The position numbers and the translations under genes are program-made. A stretch of 50,475 bases of DNA from Flammula alnicola (taxonomy: Eukaryota > Basidiomycota > Agaricomycetes > Agaricales > Strophariaceae). Shown piece after piece: positions 44,967-50,475 of the stretch. Location: assembly GCA_015499995.1 (NCBI GenBank), contig JADNRV010000342.1:1-50475 (forward strand), written 5' to 3'. The notes under the pieces were generated by a model. That model was not told the origin of the DNA, made no database searches, and was given only the letters and a program-made list of their open reading frames with translations. Every line of letters begins with the position of its first letter. Positions within the stretch are counted from its first letter, which is position 1.

Positions 44967-45349
44967 CTAAGAATTGCCCGAGTCATAAGAATTGTCCGAG
45001 TCGTACGAGTCACCCGAGTCCATAGAGTCGTCCGACCCGTCTGCACCTTTCGATGGTTCACAAGATCCGCTAGCCTTCGGCTGAGGAGCTGGAGTATACG
45101 CAGCGCCGTACTCCGTCTGCGTATAATCGAGTTCTGTGTTGAAGTATCCAGTTTCTTGCTCCTTAGCCCACTTGGTCCAGGTGCGGCTCGGGCCATAGCC
45201 TCCGCCGCCATCACTTCGTTTTACGGGTGTAGCCGGCGCGCTCCGCATGTTGTATTGCTTGAGCATCTTGATTGGCTTGGACGATACACCAGCGAAGAGA
45301 GCGATGACCATGAAGAGGACGAAGACGCGAGTTAAAACGAAGAGTACAT
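44967..45349 (-). CDS. Small secreted protein with LKQYNMR core, family member 1
   Basis: The family is not recognised. The ATG at 45349 (context CCACCATGT) opens MYSSF, then one missing T in the run at 45334-45337 shifts frame; the next frame reads TRVFVLFMVIALFAGVSS, a clear signal peptide when joined. It continues KPIKMLKQYNMRSAPATPVKR, with a dibasic KR suitable for Kex2 cleavage. A Gly/aromatic region follows and an acidic D-S-rich tail (SYDSDNSYDSGNS) ends at 44967. The neighbour at 45997-46400 has the same order: signal peptide, LKQ[YF]N[MI]R core, dibasic site, acidic tail. It lies between two NACHT genes. An effector, a secreted peptide or a cell-wall protein are all possible. Confidence 0.6.
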
Positions 45350-45996
45350 GGTGGAAGTATTGTTGGGCGAGCGACTTGTAGTGAGCAGAGTTGAGTAGAT
45401 GGATACTGGGAGAGTGATGCAACACAGAACTGGACAATATGTCATCGCAGAGGAAGGGTTTTTAGACATCAAATAAGAGGGGCGTGAAAAGGGGGGAGAG
45501 GGAGAGGGGGCGAGTCAGTCTAAGATTGCGGTCTCCTGGATTTGATATCGTCCTAAGTCAGGAGCTTTATTCGGTGTCAGCCTGGGAAACGAAGAGATAA
45601 GTATCATCAACGTGGTTTCCACCTCGCATTGAAAGAGGAGGAGATGATTATATATGAAACTGATATCGCTGCTAAATCACCGGAAATTAGGGATATCAGG
45701 TCGCGCAGGCCGACATCAACATGATGAGGTTAGGGGACAACGGTTGTTTATCGACTCTCAGACGACTTAGGAATAATTGACGGAATAGAATCATCAAAGA
45801 AAAAGGCCCTCCATTGGGAAATTAAACTGACAGAAGTGCCTACAAAATCACCGACGGGTATGGCGTATATATGCGTTATAAAGATCCATTGGGTCTAAGA
45901 AGAAAAAAATGAAGTACGTTAGAACATTGTATGCTGACATATGGTTGAACGAACCGACTCACGATGCGAACCAAGAGAAGCGCGCGAGGTCCATGT
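45350..45996. other. Intergenic between the two small secreted protein genes
   Basis: This should hold the promoter of the 44967-45349 gene. There is AT-rich sequence (TTATATATGAAAC near 45649) but no TATA box at the expected distance, and no coding frame. Confidence 0.45.
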
Positions 45997-46400
45997 TTAC
46001 TGAGTGAGAGTTGGGATCACGCCTTCAGGCACTTCCTCGGCCAGAAGCTCCTCCGCCTGCGAGTTCTCTACCCCTTCGTCCTCTTCGTCCTGCTCTTGAC
46101 GACGCGCTGAATCTTCATACACGAATCTCGGCGCAACGTTAACAGTGGCATTGATGGCGCGTTCGAATATCCCGTCGAGCTTGGGGATGTTGCTGGGAGC
46201 CTCGCGCCTCATGCCTCGCGTAGGCGTGGTTCTGATATTGAACTGCTTCAGATTTTGTGGGCGCCGTGAGCGGGCTTCTTGGGTGACCCGCGTCGAGCGA
46301 CGACGGAAGGCGCGGCACGAGAGACGATGGAAGGTGTGGCCGACACGGCGACGACGAGGGCGAGGAAGATGGCCAAGCGAGAGATGGAGCTGGAGTGCAT
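45997..46400 (-). CDS. Small secreted protein with LKQFNIR core, family member 2
   Basis: The ATG at 46400 begins MHSSSISRLAIFLALVVAVS, a typical signal peptide. The chain continues to a dibasic VVARR and KKPAHGAHK, where one A seems to be missing from the run at 46253-46256. The next frame gives LKQFNIRTTPTRGMRR, matching member 1, another RR site, then an acidic tail (EEDEGVENSQAEELLAEEV) ending at 45997. About 134 residues in total. Both genes point the same way, suggesting tandem duplication. No cysteine pattern or enzyme motif is visible. Confidence 0.62.
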
Positions 46401-46523
46401 GGCGAGTGTGATAGTATGTGCGAGTGGTGACTCTGGTGAGAGTCTTTGAATAGAAAGATTGTGTGGTAGTAGGTGATGTAGAAGACGATTGAACTGGGGA
46501 GATATGGCGCGAAGCTCGGGGTT

Positions 46524-46529
46524 CTTATA
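46524..46529 (-). promoter_or_regulatory. TATA box of secreted protein gene 2
   Basis: TATAAG on the minus strand, about 125 bases upstream of the ATG at 46400 and followed by a sequence suitable for transcription start. Confidence 0.4.
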
Positions 46530-46599
46530 ACCTTTCGCGTCGCTTGAACGCAGAGACAGTCACATTTCGAAGGCACCTGCGATTTTAGCTTCTACAATG

Positions 46600-47539
46600 T
46601 CAACCACTGTGGGGGGTTCGTATATTGCTTGGACTGGGATATGTTCTGTCAGCCATGCTAATTCTGTCAGCCACTCTTGGGCCGTGTTCATCACGATGGA
46701 GGTCCAACGGAGGGCCAGGCTGAGGGTGCATCGCGGTGGCTGGCGTCCTTGGAAATTTGAGCAACGAGAGAGAATCTTTGTTCAAATTATGCTTACCTTC
46801 GCGTCCGATGCGTCGTTCGCGCGTCGTAGGAGAGAAGAGTTCAAAAAGACGTTGTGGTGTGATTAATTGATTGGCCAAGCCGCTAAGGCTGCGGTCCGGC
46901 TTTTGCCGTCTTCCCTTGATTTTGAACGTTTTCTTGGTGACTTGCCGATGTAGTTATCGGATAGGTTGGATTATGTACAGGTGGGCGACGAGAGGTTTGG
47001 AGTTCTCAAATGGAATGCAGACGTGTCACAGGTGTTAGTAGGTAATTGAGGTGAGTTTCTGACTGGAAAGAAAGGGCATGGAGGACTGGGTTCTTATGCT
47101 TGTGTGTAGCGCCTGGACAAAAAGATTCGATGAAGCCTGTAAATTTCGTTTCTACGTTGCCACCCTTGGGCCATTGCATGGCGGTCTATCACAAGCTGGA
47201 ATAGGCTGAATCACAGTGATGGGTCTGGGAAATGGCCCTCAACAAAAGAGAACGGCAGTGGTCGTTAAGTTCGTGGATGGCTATGACAGCACATCAGTGT
47301 GACAATTCATGAAATATGCGTGAAAGGAACGCGTTATTGTGGTGTGCTTGACTAAGGCTTTGGTTGACGCGGTCCGGCTCTCGCCGTCGCCCCTTCTGAA
47401 CGTTCTCTTCGACGTCACGGACTCACGGTTGAGCGCTCAACGTTCAACCTTCAAGTTCTTGAGCGGGGGCTTGAACATTTCAAGAACCGTCACCGAATGC
47501 TCCTTGCAACCTCCATTTCAATCTTTCCGTCTTGCAGAT
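46600..47539. other. Intergenic with an imperfect promoter duplication
   Basis: GCTAAGGCTGCGGTCCGGCT with GCCGTC and GAACGTT downstream (46880-46935) recurs imperfectly as ACTAAGGCTTTGGTTGACGC, GGTCCGGCT, GCCGTC, GAACGTT (47345-47410), both after GTGGTGTG. The second lies about 130-195 bp upstream of the NACHT start at 47540. No coding sequence is supported. Confidence 0.45.
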
Positions 47540-50108
47540 ATGTCCTTTTTTGATCACTCTCGGAACCCGGTCATTTCAGGGGGTAAATTCTTCGCAGCTC
47601 AAGGGAATGTTTATTACAACAGTTCAGATGCCGAATCTGGGGCAAAAGGTATAGTTTGAATTCTTCCATGCAATCTTTCGGGACTGATGAAAGAATTGCG
47701 ACAGGGTTAGAATGGCTGAGGCAGCAGGTTGCCCATGGGGCGTATTACAAATCAGCAGAGCGATACTACAACGCTCCCGAATGCCATCCAGGCACCCGTG
47801 AGGTCGTGCTGAAGGATATCATGGAATGGGCAACGAATACCAACATGCCATGCTTCCTATGGTTACATGGATCAGTCGGAGTAGGGAAATCGACTATTGC
47901 ACACACTGTAGCGGGGATGCTGTCGAAGGAAAGCAAATTGGCAGCGACTTTCTTTTTCTCTCCCAAACCAACGATCTCTAGAACTTCTACTCCAACACTC
48001 TCTGATGATGCGAGGCGTTTGATAACAACGCTCGTGTATCAGCTCGTAATATCAATCCCGGAGATACGAGATCGGGTTGGACAGGCAATAGAGAATGACC
48101 ATCGGCTCCTCTTCCAGTCTCTTGAAGTCCAAATCCGTGCTCTGATTGTCAATCCTCTGAACGACCTCGCAAATGAAGAAGGATCCGTTGCCAAATCGCG
48201 TCCCTCGGTGATCATCTTAGATGGTTTGGATCAGTGCGGCCCATCCAAGGATCAGCGATATGTCTTGGACGTCCTTGCAGGAGCCGTCGAAGCGCTCACT
48301 GTTCCAATTTCCTTCCTTGTCGTCAGCCGTCCCGAACATTCCATTCGCAATTTCTTCAGTCAAAAAATCACTAATTCGTCGGCATGTTATATAGACCTAA
48401 ATGCTGCTGCCAACACACGTTCGGATATTGTTCTCTTTGAGATCAAAGCTGGATGATATGAAGCAGAATCACCCTTCGTGCGATTCCTTTCCGCTGGAAT
48501 GGCCTGATGCACAAGATTTTGACACCCTCGTCGAGAAATCCTCCGATCAATTCATCTACGCCTCTACTGCGATAAATTTTATCTGTGATGACAGATATCT
48601 GCCATGGGAGAGATTGAAGGTTGTCTTAGGTCTTCGTCGTTCCGAAGACGAGACACCATTTGGAGAGCTAGATGCCTTATATCGAGGGATCTTTGCCGAG
48701 GTTGCGGACATTTCAAAAGTTCGTGATATTTTGAACATCCTCCTTTTCATTCAATCGTCAAATTCTGTATCGCCGTCCATCATCGAGCTATTCCTCAGTT
48801 ATCACACTGGCGCAGTACAGACAATCTTGTGCGAGTTGCACTCTGTCCTAGCAGTACCAACCAGTGGAGCCGATAGGTCTAGTCCGCTTCGTGTCCTCCA
48901 CATGTCACTGAGAGAATTTCTTCTTGACGCTACTCGAGCAGGATTGGAGCTGTTTATCGACGCCAAAATTGCGCATACTCGGATTACACGCCTTGCTGTC
49001 AAGCAGCTTGCTGAAAGCAAAGAAGGTGTGTGTTGCCTTTAACAATTCTTCTCCCTCTGCTTAATTTTGTTTATTTATTTAAGATGGCAGAGGAGGTTAT
49101 CGCCAATTTCTGTGTCTCACGTTCATGAAACACTGTTGCAAGTCACACCCTTCCCAAGAACTCATTGGCGATTTATACCGGGTTGATCTGGGACTTGAAC
49201 TCGAATGGTTTTCTTCGAACTTCTCAAGCTCAGTACTCGTACCTGAGCTCTTGATATGGCTGCAGGGCAAAGTGAGTGATGCTTCCGTTTCTCACAGAAA
49301 GTATGCGTTTTGAGATCGTTTCACCTGACAGCGTGGGATGTCTGCAGAAAAAGACTTATATCAGTATCACTCGCGCGCTATCGACCATTGGTTTCATACC
49401 CAGCTCGTGCATTATCCTCAGAGTTCGTCAAGATTCTACATCCTTGTCGCAGCAACCCTCGACTTTCCGCCCAGTTTTCACGTCTCTCCCAAAGCAATAT
49501 TCAATCTTATGACAAAATCCAATCATGATACTGACGAAGTCGATCACCTCGGGGCAATAGATGACATCCGACTTTCACTTCTCTCGCGCAAGCCAGAATA
49601 CCAAGCATACCATAAAATCCTAGCCCTATTTCTGCGAGACCCGAGTCGTGCTGGAGGATACCTCGTTTGCGGTAGTACGTATGCCGTGTCTCTCTCAGTG
49701 AGTCTCTACGTCACGTGTACCTTATTTTCTTAACGGGCGCTCTTACATAACACTTGCAGACGAAATTATGCAAGCACGAATGACGACTACCACGAGGAGT
49801 CAAGACTAGCCCTCGTTATACTTCCGAACATACTTTCCATGGCTTCGTTGGAGTCAGAGCTCGTAATGGCGTTGAAACTCTCCGAGATAGTATCACGTTC
49901 AAACCTAAATGACTTTGAGGGCCTTTCTCATGAGAGGAAGGCTGCTGCTTCTGCGATCATGCATGCAGTACACAGCTTTGAAAAAGTAAGCCTGCTCAAT
50001 TCTTTTGCATCCCTCCGAGCGCTCGCCGACGATTTCCCGAATTATTCCAAACAGACAGCGGATCCGAGTCAAGGAGTCAGGCAGGTCAGGGCTGGACGTC
50101 GCAGGTGA
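47540..50108 (+). CDS. Second NACHT-domain STAND NTPase, one frameshift
   Basis: Exons are 47540-47648, 47705-49025, 49084-49271, 49332-49678, 49760-49985 and 50055-50108 (the last intron is in frame and less certain). The start, NPVISGGKFFAAQGNVYYN, is the conserved leader of many basidiomycete NACHT proteins, followed by CHPGTREVVL, P-loop WLHGSVGVGKSTIAHT, Walker B VIILDGLDQCG and FLVVSRPEHSI. Near 48438-48445 (GTTCTCTTTGAG) the frame breaks and resumes LRSKLDDMKQNHP; loss of two T or gain of one would explain it, and comparison with the neighbouring paralogue (DIGMFLEAKF) favours two lost. No C-terminal repeat domain. Same broad family as 41731-44618 but clearly diverged. Confidence 0.82.
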
Positions 50109-50475
50109 AGAAAACGTGTGGGTATGGAGTGTGAATTTCAATTGTGTCGAGTAACCTCATTAGATTCAGTTTTCTAGGATATTGTGTAGGATTAGTGTAT
50201 TCAGTTTCTACAACGGACGGCTACTAGTAAACAATTCATGTCTAGCTTTAATCGGTTACTAGTACGAGTTAGGTTTCAATTCCTTGCGGTCATTTTATGA
50301 TCCCTTTTTGGTGGGAAGAAGAAAAGTCGTTCGAAAAGAATCTGGCCGTATGTAGGTATTGGTGTACATATGCCTTCAAAAGTCGGAACATCAGCAACAC
50401 ATATGAAGAAGGTGAGTTGTGACTCACCATCCATCGGGCGAGGAAGATCGATATAAACCCGCTACTCCAACACCT
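50109..50475. other. 3' flank of the NACHT gene, no gene recognised
   Basis: AT-rich sequence with repeated CTAGT words (50220-50270), probably 3' untranslated and intergenic. No feature is supported up to the window edge. Confidence 0.45.

Noticed and set aside
46597..46878. Opposing short frames upstream of secreted protein 2
   Set aside because: No signal peptide, motif or splice signal; most likely promoter-side intergenic sequence.
1..50475. CRISPR arrays, operons, ribosome binding sites
   Set aside because: No direct repeats with regular unique spacers were found, and gene structure with introns is eukaryotic, so bacterial features do not apply.
1..50475. tRNA and rRNA genes
   Set aside because: I looked for GGTTCGAATCC-type T-arms and conserved rRNA blocks on both strands and found none with a matching acceptor stem. 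A covariance search would settle this.

Overview
The window looks like nuclear DNA of a filamentous basidiomycete, most likely an Agaricomycete. Introns of about 50-75 nt interrupt almost every gene. The gene content is typical of that class: STAND/NACHT NTPases, a tyrosine-kinase-like kinase with an HGDLK catalytic loop, a tyrosine-recombinase retroelement and non-autonomous DNA transposons. This assignment is inferred from gene structure and families only.

Left part (1-7.3 kb). A partial unrecognised charged protein leaves the left edge. Next is a NACHT NTPase pseudogene on the minus strand, split by a 1.8 kb fold-back element. A separate 876-bp inverted-repeat element has a 9-bp target duplication.

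Duplicated block (7.7-24.8 kb). A full-length FHA-domain protein with coiled coil and C-terminal hydrophobic tail occupies 7.8-11.1 kb. Its 5' half and upstream flank (about 9.36-14.61 kb) recur in direct orientation at 20.43-24.75 kb, where the FHA gene is cut to an FHA-only form. The spacer holds decayed coding-like sequence, a tandem array of repeated exon-intron modules and a frameshifted ribosomal protein L5 fragment.

Centre (25.4-33 kb). An ACR3 arsenite-transporter gene is interrupted by a 2.34 kb element with 9-bp target duplication, which itself carries a nested 422-bp hAT-type MITE. Removing the element and one duplication restores a 400-codon frame. Convergent to it is a TKL-type kinase gene with two one-base frameshifts.

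Right part (33.3-50.5 kb). A tyrosine-recombinase retroelement of DIRS/Ngaro type (Gag with zinc knuckles, RT-RNase H, recombinase) carries spliceosomal-type introns. Then come an intact seven-exon NACHT gene (the sister of the left pseudogene, in inverted orientation), two tandem small secreted proteins sharing a core peptide, and a second NACHT gene with one frameshift.

Overall this is a repeat-rich accessory region. At least four otherwise well-formed coding frames lack a single base in or next to a short homopolymer, so base-calling error should be excluded before calling them pseudogenes.
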